From: Bacillota bacterium
GTDB lineage: Bacteria > Bacillota > Clostridia > Lachnospirales > Lachnospiraceae
DNA length: 64,000 bases
Assembly (NCBI GenBank): GCA_023434365.1
Contig: JAEYSV010000056.1
Location: forward strand, 25,316 to 89,315
Direction: 5' to 3'
Shown here: piece by piece, positions 32,487 to 41,657 of the stretch
Layout: every line of letters starts with the position of its first letter
Position numbering within the stretch: the stretch's first letter is position 1
The notes under the pieces: model-generated
What the model saw: the letters and a program-made list of their open reading frames with translations, nothing else
The model's database searches: none
Told to the model about the DNA's origin: nothing
Translations under genes and position numbers: made by a program

Positions 32487-34874
32487 ATGGTAAATAATAT
32501 GAGAATAATAAAATCATCGGCTATGTTATTGCTACTTATGCTTATTCTGCTTGTTCCTTCGTTAGAAACAACAGCTGCAAAAAAGCAAAAGACATATACG
32601 ATAACGACTTCGTCAAAACCCATAAACAAATCGTATCCCAAATATCGTACGTATAATACGTATACAAAACATTATTATTTACTGCGTTCGTATATGGAAA
32701 GATTGGAAAAAGAGGGAGGCGGTACCCTTGTTTTAAAGAAGGGGACTTATTCAATTAGCAACACCATATACATTCCCTCCAATGTCACACTAAAATTATC
32801 AGATGGTGTGACAATTAAAAAGACGGTCAAGACTGGAAAGAACACAAAAAGTACAAGTAGCATATTATTTGCACTTGTACCACCAAGTAAAGCAGCAAAA
32901 AGTAATGCATTAAAGAAATACTCTGGAATTAAGAATGTTAGTATTGTAGGTACAGGGACTTCCAGTATTGATATGAGCTATACTAAAAACTCGATTGGAG
33001 TAATGTTTGCACATGCAACCAATATAAAAATAAGTGGTATTTCATTTAAGAATAATTATGAAGGCCGTCTTATTCGCTTTGCTGCAAGCAAGGATGTGGT
33101 GATTAACCAAAACACTTTTACAAGGTATAAAGGAGATGCTAGTAAGAGTGTTGCTGTGCAGATAGAAACGACAGACTCTCTCACTAAAGCATTTTCAGCC
33201 AAATGGTGCGCACAGGATAAACTTCCTTGCGATAATGTCATAATAAAGGATAATACTTTTAGCAAAATGGGTCGGGCAATAGGAACTCATTATTATACGG
33301 AGAAAGTATACCATACCCGTGTACAAATCCAAAATAATATAATTAAGGAGATTGGTTCGGATGCTATCAAGCTTATGAACTATAAAACCTTAACAATATC
33401 AGGCAACCAGTTTAAGAACATTGTTTCAAAAGGGAAAAGACAAAGGGGAATGATTTTGCATGGCGTAATTAATCCTAACATATCAAAGAATAGTTTTGAT
33501 AATGTTAGTAAAGCGTTACAGATGATGCCAGCTAGGAATTCTGGTAGCGCAAAGAAATATAAAATTACCTATAATAAGCTCAGCACTTCCTCGAAATCAA
33601 GGTTACAGACCAATGTGCTTCGTAATATGGACGAGTATTTTGTTCGTTACAATCCGGAATACGGAAATCCGAATAAATATGACACAATTCACATCATAGA
33701 CCGAACTGATACAAACCTGACAGTATCTGAGAAGGACACACCATATAAGAATTACTTTATGACCAATTCACGGTATAATGAGAAAACAAGACAGTATTAT
33801 GCAATACGATCCGTATTGGAACATTTTGAACGAATTGGTGGCGGAACGTTAACAATAAAAGAAGGTACGTATCAACTGCCGATTGTTTTGTATATTCCAT
33901 CTAATGTTACGATTATCTTCGAAGCAGGTGTGACATTAAACCGCTCTAATGATACCGGTAGCTCCTATAAGGCATCCAGTACGCTATTTCAGATGGTAGA
34001 ACCAAGCAAAGCCTTTGATAAGGCGGTTTATTCTGATTATAACGGCGTACATGATGTGAAGTTTATTGGGCAGGGAACGAAAGAAAAACCTGTTATCTTT
34101 AATTTGAACTATTATTATAAAAATCTAGCCATTGAATTTGCACATAGCAATAATATAACGGTTGAAGGAATTACATTTACGAATATGTATGATGCACATT
34201 TTATTGAGCTTAATTCTTCAAATAATATTAGGATTGTCGATTGTGCATTCTCTGGTCATAGTGAAACGAAAACAGGCCACAAAGATGCAGTAAAAGAAGG
34301 CATAAACATTGATAATCCGGATATAAAAGTAGGAGGATTTACACTTCCATGGAGTTCGTTTGATAAAACACCTTGTAAGAATATAACGATAGAGAACTGT
34401 GAATTTAACAATCTGGAACGTGCGCTTGGAACGCATAACTATTCTGCTGGCGTATATCATGAAAACATACAGATATTAAATAATAAGATGACAAATATGG
34501 ATATGAGTGCAATTATAATAACGAATTGGCAAAATTCAATTATTAAAGGGAATGTAATTACGAATGTTATTGGAGATAAGAGTGATACAAAAAGAGATTA
34601 CCAGGAAGCAGCAGGAATCTTTGTTCGCGGAGGATTGATCAACCCTACTATTATTAACAATACATTTAGCAAACTGAATAGACCAATCGAGATTAAGACG
34701 TATCAAAATTCGGTTTATGGTCCTACCGTAAACAAGATTGATAGTAGGAATAAGGAATTAATGAGATATAATGTAGCATCTAATGTACTGAATCCAGAAA
34801 TCGGAATAACTTCGCAGTTAGTACGTTCATGGGAGGAGAAGTATTCGTTATATCAAAGATTCTATATAGACTAG
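32487..34874 (+). CDS. Secreted right-handed parallel beta-helix protein, internally duplicated
   Basis: A 795-residue exported protein. Signal peptide: basic MRIIKSS then a hydrophobic run and LETTAAKK cleavage region. Two homologous halves follow, each with a start of the form YYLLRSYMERLEKEGGGTL (first) or YYAIRSVLEHFERIGGGTL (second), then TLYIPSNVT-like strands, SKA spacers, and many short N-rich beta-helix coils (IKISGISFKNN, ITVEGITFTNM; NNIIKEIGSDAIKLMN, NNKMTNMDMSAIIITN). Pectate-lyase-fold proteins of this type act on or bind polysaccharides. No LPXTG or membrane anchor is seen. RBS AAAGGAG is 8 bases before the ATG at 32487. Its place in the glycan locus suggests the surface glycan as substrate. 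Confidence 0.75.
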   Translation: MVNNMRIIKSSAMLLLLMLILLVPSLETTAAKKQKTYTITTSSKPINKSYPKYRTYNTYTKHYYLLRSYMERLEKEGGGTLVLKKGTYSISNTIYIPSNVTLKLSDGVTIKKTVKTGKNTKSTSSILFALVPPSKAAKSNALKKYSGIKNVSIVGTGTSSIDMSYTKNSIGVMFAHATNIKISGISFKNNYEGRLIRFAASKDVVINQNTFTRYKGDASKSVAVQIETTDSLTKAFSAKWCAQDKLPCDNVIIKDNTFSKMGRAIGTHYYTEKVYHTRVQIQNNIIKEIGSDAIKLMNYKTLTISGNQFKNIVSKGKRQRGMILHGVINPNISKNSFDNVSKALQMMPARNSGSAKKYKITYNKLSTSSKSRLQTNVLRNMDEYFVRYNPEYGNPNKYDTIHIIDRTDTNLTVSEKDTPYKNYFMTNSRYNEKTRQYYAIRSVLEHFERIGGGTLTIKEGTYQLPIVLYIPSNVTIIFEAGVTLNRSNDTGSSYKASSTLFQMVEPSKAFDKAVYSDYNGVHDVKFIGQGTKEKPVIFNLNYYYKNLAIEFAHSNNITVEGITFTNMYDAHFIELNSSNNIRIVDCAFSGHSETKTGHKDAVKEGINIDNPDIKVGGFTLPWSSFDKTPCKNITIENCEFNNLERALGTHNYSAGVYHENIQILNNKMTNMDMSAIIITNWQNSIIKGNVITNVIGDKSDTKRDYQEAAGIFVRGGLINPTIINNTFSKLNRPIEIKTYQNSVYGPTVNKIDSRNKELMRYNVASNVLNPEIGITSQLVRSWEEKYSLYQRFYID

Positions 34875-34885
34875 CTTGAATAAAA

Positions 34886-34917
34886 ATGAGTGCTACTAAG
34901 ACGGCACTCATTTTTTT
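34886..34917 (+). terminator. Rho-independent terminator
   Basis: ATGAGTGC at 34886-34893 pairs with GCACTCAT at 34904-34911, followed by a run of T to 34917. Ends the beta-helix gene transcript. Confidence 0.9.
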
Positions 34918-35000
34918 AAACTATTTTAAAAAATTTATGACTAAATTTTGACAATAAAATACTCTATAATATCTTATTGGTAAGATTAAGTGTAAATAAT

Positions 35001-35029
35001 TTGACTGTAAAAAAGTTAAGTGATACTAT
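35001..35029 (+). promoter_or_regulatory. Promoter for the 35.1-kb gene block
   Basis: TTGACT at 35001-35006 and TACTAT at 35024-35029, 17 bases apart, lie about 90 bases before the next start codon and after a terminator, so a new transcript is expected here. Confidence 0.6.
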
Positions 35030-35117
35030 TATGTTGGATAATTTCGTAACATGGTTAATTATGCTATTATATTATCAAATAATAATATAATAAGGTAAAT
35101 GAAATAGGAGTAGAAAT

Positions 35118-36992
35118 ATGAAGAAATTAGAACAATTAACAGACAGGAAAATAGCAACCTGGTTATATCTTATTGTGTTTATTATGATTGGGCTAGGTGG
35201 AGTGTTACTGGATGTTACATTGGTAGTTGATGAATTAGGTACGCTAGCCAACTCTGCATATCTGGCAGGAAATACATGGGCAGGTGCAATTGAGGCGCAA
35301 GGAGGATTTTACTACAAATATGGTACTGCTTTTTTATATTACCCATTTGTAGCACTGTTTGAGAATTCATTTATTATGTACAAAATGATTTTGGTTCTAC
35401 AATCAGCGATTATTAGTACAACAGTTATTTTTGCGTACTATATTCTCCGTAGACATCTCTTAGTCAGCTCAAAAGTAAAATCAGCAGTCATTTCCTTAAC
35501 GGTAGCCTTAATGCCTAGTGTGCTTTTATATACCTATTATACAAGAGCCGATTTTGTACTTTATATTACTCCATGGGTTTTGATCTATCTCTTTCTGGAA
35601 TGTAGCAAAGCGAGAGAGGTAAGTAAAAGACGATTTGCCGTTTTAAGTAGTCTTATTGCTTTTTCCTCAGTTTATGCCTACATGAGTCATACAAGAGGAA
35701 TTGCGCTTGTGCTTGCAGCGGTGGTGACTGTAATAGCTATTCGTATTTTCTTAAAGGTTAAACCAGTACATTATGGGACATTTACCATATCTCTTGTACT
35801 TGCATTAATTGCTGACAGACTATTTACGACGTTTTTCAAACTTGGAATTTGGGGAGCAGAAGGCGCTAAACACGCATCTGCAGAGAGCTTTAACTTTAAG
35901 GCTTTAAAGATGATTTTTACTAAAGATGGATTGTCGACTATGATAAAGTTAATAGTTGGTTGGATATTTAATATCTGTACTTCCACAGCTGGATTAGTTG
36001 CCATCGGATTTGTCGCCGGTGTGATGATATTATGGTTTATACTTTCTAAAAAGAAGCAAATTAATGAACAGGAAGGAATCGTTACTATTTTCTCTATGGT
36101 CACCTTTGGTGGAACATTTGCAATGAGTATTTTGTTTTTCTTTCAGTTCGTTCACGCCTTGTTTTTAAGAACGGCTTTAACAAGAGCAGACAGAGCAATC
36201 TATGATCGATATATTGTTGGAACAGTTGGGATACTTTGTTTATTAGGACTTTACATTATCAGTGAAAAGAAAGAGTGGTTTAGAGGGAAAGCAAAAACTA
36301 TTGCATTTGTTGGTTTCGGAGGTTCCATTGCTTTTTTTGCCATGATCATTGGAAAATACATTGTTAATGTCAGCTTTACAACCAGATATGCTATCACTAT
36401 GAATACATTCTTGGATATGGGTTATGGCGTCATTACAGCTGAGTGGCCAGATATCATATCTGCTTATACAATGATTGCTGTAATTAGCCTAACGGTTATG
36501 TTAGTTTTTTTATTCTTAGTATATAAACAGAAGTTTGTAGTCGCATGTACGATTGTGCTAGCATTTTTATTAGTGTTGTTTGGTACAAACTATTATAAGG
36601 TACGTTATTCTAGGAATGATGTTGTCAAGGGTCGCTGTGAAGAAATCATAGAACTAGTTGATGGGTTAGTAGAGATTGCAGATGAGTATCCAGTAATCCT
36701 GGTCAATAAAGGTTCCACTTCGATAAAAACGTATCAAGTAGCGTTTAAAAACTTTAATACGATAAAGACTGCTCAGTTGAAAAAGATGGATAACGTTACC
36801 AATCTGATTATGATATCAAGGCCAAAATCAATAAATTATAATTATTTTGAAGATGATTATTACGCATTCGAAGATATTACGTACAGCTCTAAAGGAGATG
36901 ATATTGTATATATCAAGGGTGAGCAATTAAAAAATAAATTAGAAGAACTGGGATATTCCATGAAAAAAATGGAACTTCCTGAGAAGGAGTAA
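35118..36992 (+). CDS. Polytopic membrane protein, probable GT-C glycosyltransferase
   Basis: A 624-residue protein with about twelve hydrophobic helices in the first 480 residues and a soluble C-terminal domain of about 130 residues. The first outer loop carries VVDELGTLANSAYLAG and YYKYGTAFLYYP, matching the acidic pair and position expected in GT-C enzymes. No sequence family could be named with confidence. It is followed 6 bases later by a GtrB-like transferase gene, which could supply the polyprenyl-phosphate donor. AATAGGAG precedes the ATG. Confidence 0.65.
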   Translation: MKKLEQLTDRKIATWLYLIVFIMIGLGGVLLDVTLVVDELGTLANSAYLAGNTWAGAIEAQGGFYYKYGTAFLYYPFVALFENSFIMYKMILVLQSAIISTTVIFAYYILRRHLLVSSKVKSAVISLTVALMPSVLLYTYYTRADFVLYITPWVLIYLFLECSKAREVSKRRFAVLSSLIAFSSVYAYMSHTRGIALVLAAVVTVIAIRIFLKVKPVHYGTFTISLVLALIADRLFTTFFKLGIWGAEGAKHASAESFNFKALKMIFTKDGLSTMIKLIVGWIFNICTSTAGLVAIGFVAGVMILWFILSKKKQINEQEGIVTIFSMVTFGGTFAMSILFFFQFVHALFLRTALTRADRAIYDRYIVGTVGILCLLGLYIISEKKEWFRGKAKTIAFVGFGGSIAFFAMIIGKYIVNVSFTTRYAITMNTFLDMGYGVITAEWPDIISAYTMIAVISLTVMLVFLFLVYKQKFVVACTIVLAFLLVLFGTNYYKVRYSRNDVVKGRCEEIIELVDGLVEIADEYPVILVNKGSTSIKTYQVAFKNFNTIKTAQLKKMDNVTNLIMISRPKSINYNYFEDDYYAFEDITYSSKGDDIVYIKGEQLKNKLEELGYSMKKMELPEKE

Positions 36993-36998
36993 ACGGGT

Positions 36999-37958
36999 AT
37001 GAAACTAATAATTCAGATTCCTTGTTATAATGAGGCAGAGACTCTTCAGATTGCATTAAATGATTTGCCAAAAAATATAGATGGAATTGATCAAATTGAG
37101 TATCTTATTATTAATGATGGAAGTAAGGATGAAACCGTTCAGGTAGCGAAAGACTGGGGAGTTCATTATGTAGTTAATTTTAAACGTAACAAAGGACTTG
37201 CGAAAGGATTTATGGCAGGACTAGATGCCTGTCTTCGTAATGGAGCAGATATTATTGTCAATACTGATGCAGACAATCAGTATAACGGAGATGATATAGA
37301 AAAGCTGGTCCGTCCAATTATCGAGGAGAAAGCAGATATTGTTATTGGGGAACGTCCGATTGATGAAACGGAGCATTTTTCGTTTTTAAAGAAGAAATTA
37401 CAACACTTGGGGAGCTGGACGGTAAGAAAAGCAAGTAATTCATCAATTCCGGATGCACCAAGTGGTTTTCGTGCGTATAGCAGAGAAGCGGCATTGCAGA
37501 TGAATGTTGTAAATGAATATACTTATACACTAGAAACAATCGTTCAGGCAGGACGTAATAAAATAGCAATGGAGAGCGTGCCAATTCGTACGAATCCTGA
37601 ACTTCGTAAATCCAGACTATTTAATAGTATGTTTGGATATGTAAAACGTTCGATGGTAACCATTATAAGGTCCTTTATGATGTATAAACCTTTACGTTTT
37701 TTTGGTACGTTAGGAGGGATCATTTTTCTTTTTGGAGCAATAATTGGAGTTCGGTTCTTAGTGTACTTGTTCTTAGGGGAAGGCAGTGGTCATATCCAGT
37801 CCTTAATCTTAGCTAGCACACTATCCTTGATTGGATTCATGACATTGATGATAGGATTGCAAGCAGATATTATTAGTGCGAATAGAAAGCTTCTTGAAGA
37901 TATTCAATTCAGAGTCCGAAAGATGGATTATGACAATGACGAAAAAAAAGAAAATTAA
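36999..37958 (+). CDS. Polyprenyl-phosphate glycosyltransferase, second GtrB/DPM1-like
   Basis: A 319-residue GT2 enzyme with IIQIPCYNEAETLQIAL, LIINDGSKDET, RNKGLAKGFMAGLDA, the metal motif NTDADNQY and PSGFRAYSREAA, followed by two membrane helices (residues about 232-258 and 268-292). This is a distinct subfamily from the enzyme at 13300. It likely makes a lipid-phosphate sugar for an extracytoplasmic transferase such as the one encoded immediately upstream. Confidence 0.88.
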   Translation: MKLIIQIPCYNEAETLQIALNDLPKNIDGIDQIEYLIINDGSKDETVQVAKDWGVHYVVNFKRNKGLAKGFMAGLDACLRNGADIIVNTDADNQYNGDDIEKLVRPIIEEKADIVIGERPIDETEHFSFLKKKLQHLGSWTVRKASNSSIPDAPSGFRAYSREAALQMNVVNEYTYTLETIVQAGRNKIAMESVPIRTNPELRKSRLFNSMFGYVKRSMVTIIRSFMMYKPLRFFGTLGGIIFLFGAIIGVRFLVYLFLGEGSGHIQSLILASTLSLIGFMTLMIGLQADIISANRKLLEDIQFRVRKMDYDNDEKKEN

Positions 37959-38029
37959 AAATTCAGATTGAGACAAAAAATGATGTGGCTTAGTTAATAT
38001 ATTAGGTCATATTAGGACAAGAGGTTAAC

Positions 38030-39280
38030 ATGAAAAAGATTGTAGTAGCTATTACAGCGGCAAGTTATAGTGGGAATAAAGGGGCAGCAGCAATGTTACA
38101 AAGCTCTATTAGTCAACTTCATAAACGCTATGGAGATCAACTTCAGATAAATCTGATGAGCGTATATCCAAAAGAGGATAGAGAGCAACTACCATTTGAT
38201 TTTATCAAGGTAGTGCCATGTACGCCAAAACAGTTACTTTTTCTGGCATTTCCGCTTGCGATTCTTTACTGGCTATTAAAGTGGTGTCCTCCTTTCAGAT
38301 GGTTACTTGAGAAAAATCATATTATCAAAGCATATAAAGATACGGATTTGGTAATAGATGAAGCAGGCATTTCGTTTGTAGACAGCAGGGGCTTTGTAAT
38401 GAATACGTATGCGTTTGTTAGTGTAACGGTGCCAATGTTAGTAGGAACCAGTGTGGTAAAGTATTCGCAGGCAATGGGGACGTTCAAAAAATTTACAAAC
38501 CGTACCTTAGCAAAAATAGCGCTACCAAAATTAAAGCTGATTTGTGCCAGAGGACAGGGGACATATGATAATCTAAAGGGAATTGGTATTGAAACGAATG
38601 TGGTTCTTTGTGCGGATGGAGCATTTACGATGCCGGATGATATAGATGTGGATATTATGGTAAATGAAATATGCGCGAAAGATACCTTCTATAATGATAA
38701 TGTAGTAGGATTATCCATTAGTTCTGTTGTAGAAAAGAAGTGCAAGAAACTAAAGATAGATTATGCTACTATAATGGTAGAGTTTATAGATTATTTGAAT
38801 AAACAAGGATATCACGTACTATTAATAGCAAATGCAGCGCGAATTAATAGTAGCAAACCTCGTAACAATGATTTACTGATTGGTGATAAGATCTATGAGG
38901 GTGTAAGAAACAAAGAAATGGTGCGTTGGTATCATAAAGAAATGACAGCTGAGGAAATTAGAGCTTATCTTGGTAAATGCAGAGTTCTTGTCGCTTCGCG
39001 GTTTCATGCAATGATTGGTGCTTTAGAGAAAAAGGTTCCGGTATTATTAGTTGGCTGGAGTCATAAATATCAGGAAGTGCTTGATATGTTTGAGTTAGGT
39101 CAATATGCAATAGATTTTTCGAAGCTTGATAGTCAAACATTAAGTGAAGAATTTGAACGATTTATAAAGCAAGAAGTGAATATTCTTAAGCAAATGGATA
39201 TCCATTATGATAAGGTTATGAAAAGCTCCTATAGGAATATTGAGTTGATAAGTGAAGTCCTTGATCAGAGTGTAAAATAG
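38030..39280 (+). CDS. Polysaccharide pyruvyl transferase family protein
   Basis: A 416-residue protein of the WcaK/CsaB family (PF04230). It opens with AITAASYSGNKGAAAMLQSSI and contains LVIDEAGISFVDSRGF, YSQAMGTF, CARGQGTYDNL, and late VLVASRFHAMIGALEKKVPVLLVGWSHKYQEVL with the conserved SRFH motif. Family members add pyruvate ketals from phosphoenolpyruvate to glycans, or act as GT-B-like transferases. In Gram-positives pyruvylated wall polymers can bind SLH-domain proteins, which would fit an S-layer role, but the acceptor is unknown. Confidence 0.85.
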   Translation: MKKIVVAITAASYSGNKGAAAMLQSSISQLHKRYGDQLQINLMSVYPKEDREQLPFDFIKVVPCTPKQLLFLAFPLAILYWLLKWCPPFRWLLEKNHIIKAYKDTDLVIDEAGISFVDSRGFVMNTYAFVSVTVPMLVGTSVVKYSQAMGTFKKFTNRTLAKIALPKLKLICARGQGTYDNLKGIGIETNVVLCADGAFTMPDDIDVDIMVNEICAKDTFYNDNVVGLSISSVVEKKCKKLKIDYATIMVEFIDYLNKQGYHVLLIANAARINSSKPRNNDLLIGDKIYEGVRNKEMVRWYHKEMTAEEIRAYLGKCRVLVASRFHAMIGALEKKVPVLLVGWSHKYQEVLDMFELGQYAIDFSKLDSQTLSEEFERFIKQEVNILKQMDIHYDKVMKSSYRNIELISEVLDQSVK

Positions 39281-39282
39281 AA

Positions 39283-39300
39283 AGGGGGTGAAAGCCCCCT
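39283..39300 (+). promoter_or_regulatory. Intercistronic GC hairpin
   Basis: AGGGGG/CCCCCT with a TGAAAG loop, not followed by a T-run, immediately after the pyruvyl transferase stop. It may protect mRNA ends or pause transcription between the two genes; the next gene's TTGGAG lies just downstream. Confidence 0.4.
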
Positions 39301-39319
39301 AATTACTTGGAGTATGAAT

Positions 39320-40267
39320 ATGAAAAGGTTAGATAAAAAAAGGATTACCTTTATTTTGAAATTAGTGTTTCTTCTGTTAGTTACCTATTTTCTCATTAAT
39401 TATTTTATAAAGAATATCGAAGACATTAAAGACATGGAATTTAAAATAGATTGGCCGATTTTTGTTTTATCCATGTTGTTTTATTTTATATATAAGTATA
39501 CCTTGGCATCACTGTGGCATTACATCACAAAATTATGCCAGTGCTCGGTGAATTATTGGAAAGCAGTTACTGCCTACCTATATTCTATTCTTGGAAAATA
39601 TATACCAGGAAAAGTGTTTATGCTTGCTGCCAGAATACCAGCATATGAAGAAGAGGGAATTAAAATACGTAATGTTACAGTATGTTTCTTTTTGGAAAAT
39701 ATTTGTACCTTACTTGGGGCGGGATTTCTCTTTTTGATATCATTATTCTTTTTCCCAAATGATATTCTAAAGGATTATATGGTTTTAACTATATTATTAG
39801 TGGTTGCTTTTTTCATTTGTATTAATCCGAAAATCATTAATTTTTTTCTAGGTATACTGGAAAAACTAATTAAGAAAAAAGATATGCAGATACCGATTAC
39901 GTATCTCCAGATGATTAAGGTTGTTTTATTGTTTGTAGGGAATTGGTTTATTGCAGGAGTAGGGTTTTATATGTTGGTTCGTTCAATTTACCCAGTACCA
40001 GTAAGCGAGATGCTTTACACAGGTGGGATCTTTGCACTTGCTTCCATTATAGGAATCCTGGCAATTATTGCTCCAAGTGGAATTGGAGTAAGAGAAGGAA
40101 TTATTGTTTTTGGACTATCTTTAATTATGCCAACCGAATACGCAGTGATTATTTCAATTATTTCAAGACTTTGGGTAACAGTGGCTGAATTAATCCTAAT
40201 ATTGATGGCATTTGTTTTAAATAAAATTAAATTGTTACAGAATAAAAAGCGTGGGCTAAGATATTAA
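39320..40267 (+). CDS. YbhN/AglD-like lysylphosphatidylglycerol synthase TM-region protein
   Basis: A 315-residue membrane protein with about eight helices (PF03706). Typical segments: SLWHYITKLCQCSVNYWKAVTAY, LGKYIPGKVFMLAARI, and IAPSGIGVREGIIVFGLSL near the end. Members are flippase-like or MprF N-terminal-like proteins and often accompany GT2 enzymes. Here it may help move lipid-linked sugars. The ATG at 39320 is chosen for TTGGAG at 7-base spacing; 39314 is too close to it. Confidence 0.82.
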   Translation: MKRLDKKRITFILKLVFLLLVTYFLINYFIKNIEDIKDMEFKIDWPIFVLSMLFYFIYKYTLASLWHYITKLCQCSVNYWKAVTAYLYSILGKYIPGKVFMLAARIPAYEEEGIKIRNVTVCFFLENICTLLGAGFLFLISLFFFPNDILKDYMVLTILLVVAFFICINPKIINFFLGILEKLIKKKDMQIPITYLQMIKVVLLFVGNWFIAGVGFYMLVRSIYPVPVSEMLYTGGIFALASIIGILAIIAPSGIGVREGIIVFGLSLIMPTEYAVIISIISRLWVTVAELILILMAFVLNKIKLLQNKKRGLRY

Positions 40268-40326
40268 ATATACGAGTGTTTCTGGGAGTAATACTTATCT
40301 ATTAAAATACTTTGGAGGATCAGATT

Positions 40327-41634
40327 ATGAATATTGTAGTAGCAGGTACAGGATATGTCGGACTGGTTACCGGAGCCTGTCTGGCGGAAAAAGGATTTTG
40401 TGTAACATGTGTGGATGTTGATGAAAAAAAGGTTGAAGTTATGAAACAGGGGATAAGTCCAATCTATGAACCAGGTCTTGATGAAATACTTGATCGTAAT
40501 TACAAAGCAGGAAGACTGGACTTTACTACCGATTATGAATCAGCATATCAAAAAGCAGATGTTGTATTTATTGGAGTAGGAACACCAGAAAGAGAAGATG
40601 GCTCTGCAAATTTAGATTATGTTTTCGCAGTTTGCGAACAAATTGCTACGAATGTTACAAGAGATGTAGTTGTTGTACTTAAATCTACTGTTCCAATTGG
40701 TACGAATGATAAAGTAGAAGAATTCTTTAAAGAAAATAAAAAACAAGATGTTCGTATAGAGATTGCTTCCAATCCAGAATTTTTAGCACAAGGGACGGCA
40801 GTAATCGATACTCTCCATGCTAGTCGTATCGTAATTGGTGTTGAGAGCGATTGGGCAAAAGATGTTTTGACGAGTATTTATCAGTGCTATGGACAACCTA
40901 TCGTTGTAACCAATCGCCGTAGTGCTGAAATGATAAAATATGCGTCTAATGATTTCCTTGCCTTGAAAATCAGCTTCATTAATGAAATGGCAAATCTATG
41001 TGAAATTGTTGGGGCGGATATTGAAGAAGTTGCTAATGGCATGAGTTTTGATCCACGCATTGGTAATAAGTTCTTAAAAGCTGGACTGGGGTATGGTGGT
41101 TCCTGTTTCCCGAAAGATACCAAAGCCTTACACTGGCTTGCAAACGATAATGGGTATGAAATAAAAACTATTAAGGCAACCATTGAAGTAAATCAGAATC
41201 AAAAGTATAAATTGTTTAGAAAAATCAAACAACAACTAGGATCACTGAAAGGAAAGAGGGTAGCTGTTCTGGGGCTTACATTTAAACCAGGGACAGATGA
41301 TTTACGAGAAGCGCCTAGCATTCCGAATGTTACCAGGTTATTAGACGAAGGAGCCAGTGTTATTGCATTTGATCCGGTAGGAGAGAATAATTTCCGCAAG
41401 TTGTTTGGTGATTCAATTGAATATGCTCTGACACCTGAACAGGCTCTGATTGGAGCTGACCTAGCCATTATATTTACTGAGTGGGAGGAAATAGTCTCAA
41501 CACCTGTGCAAACTTATAAAGAGTTAATGAAAAATCCAATAGTATATGATGGAAGAAACTGTTATGCTTTAGAAGATGTGGAAGGTAAAGGGATAGAGTA
41601 TCATTCGATTGGTAGAAGGGTTATCTCAAAATAG
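40327..41634 (+). CDS. UDP-glucose 6-dehydrogenase
   Basis: A 435-residue enzyme with the NAD motif VAGTGYVGLVTGACLAE, GVGTPEREDGSANL, STVPIGTND, NPEFLAQGTAV and the catalytic cysteine in GYGGSCFPKDTKAL, plus the C-terminal LGLTFKPGTDDLREAPS. These define the TuaD/Ugd family that oxidises UDP-glucose to UDP-glucuronate. UDP-glucuronate would provide an acidic sugar for the surface polymer. Start at 40327 follows GGAGG by 9 bases; the longer frame is not supported. Confidence 0.94.
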   Translation: MNIVVAGTGYVGLVTGACLAEKGFCVTCVDVDEKKVEVMKQGISPIYEPGLDEILDRNYKAGRLDFTTDYESAYQKADVVFIGVGTPEREDGSANLDYVFAVCEQIATNVTRDVVVVLKSTVPIGTNDKVEEFFKENKKQDVRIEIASNPEFLAQGTAVIDTLHASRIVIGVESDWAKDVLTSIYQCYGQPIVVTNRRSAEMIKYASNDFLALKISFINEMANLCEIVGADIEEVANGMSFDPRIGNKFLKAGLGYGGSCFPKDTKALHWLANDNGYEIKTIKATIEVNQNQKYKLFRKIKQQLGSLKGKRVAVLGLTFKPGTDDLREAPSIPNVTRLLDEGASVIAFDPVGENNFRKLFGDSIEYALTPEQALIGADLAIIFTEWEEIVSTPVQTYKELMKNPIVYDGRNCYALEDVEGKGIEYHSIGRRVISK

Positions 41635-41657
41635 ATATCATAGGATGGATATAGCTA

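Noticed and set aside
32640..34860. CRISPR-like periodic repeats in the beta-helix gene
   Set aside because: The periodicity is at the protein level (beta-helix coils) with no conserved DNA repeat units or spacers.
39943..40188. 81-codon plus-strand frame within the YbhN-like gene
   Set aside because: It lies wholly inside a well supported membrane-protein gene, lacks an RBS and has an unnatural Cys/Arg/Trp-rich composition.
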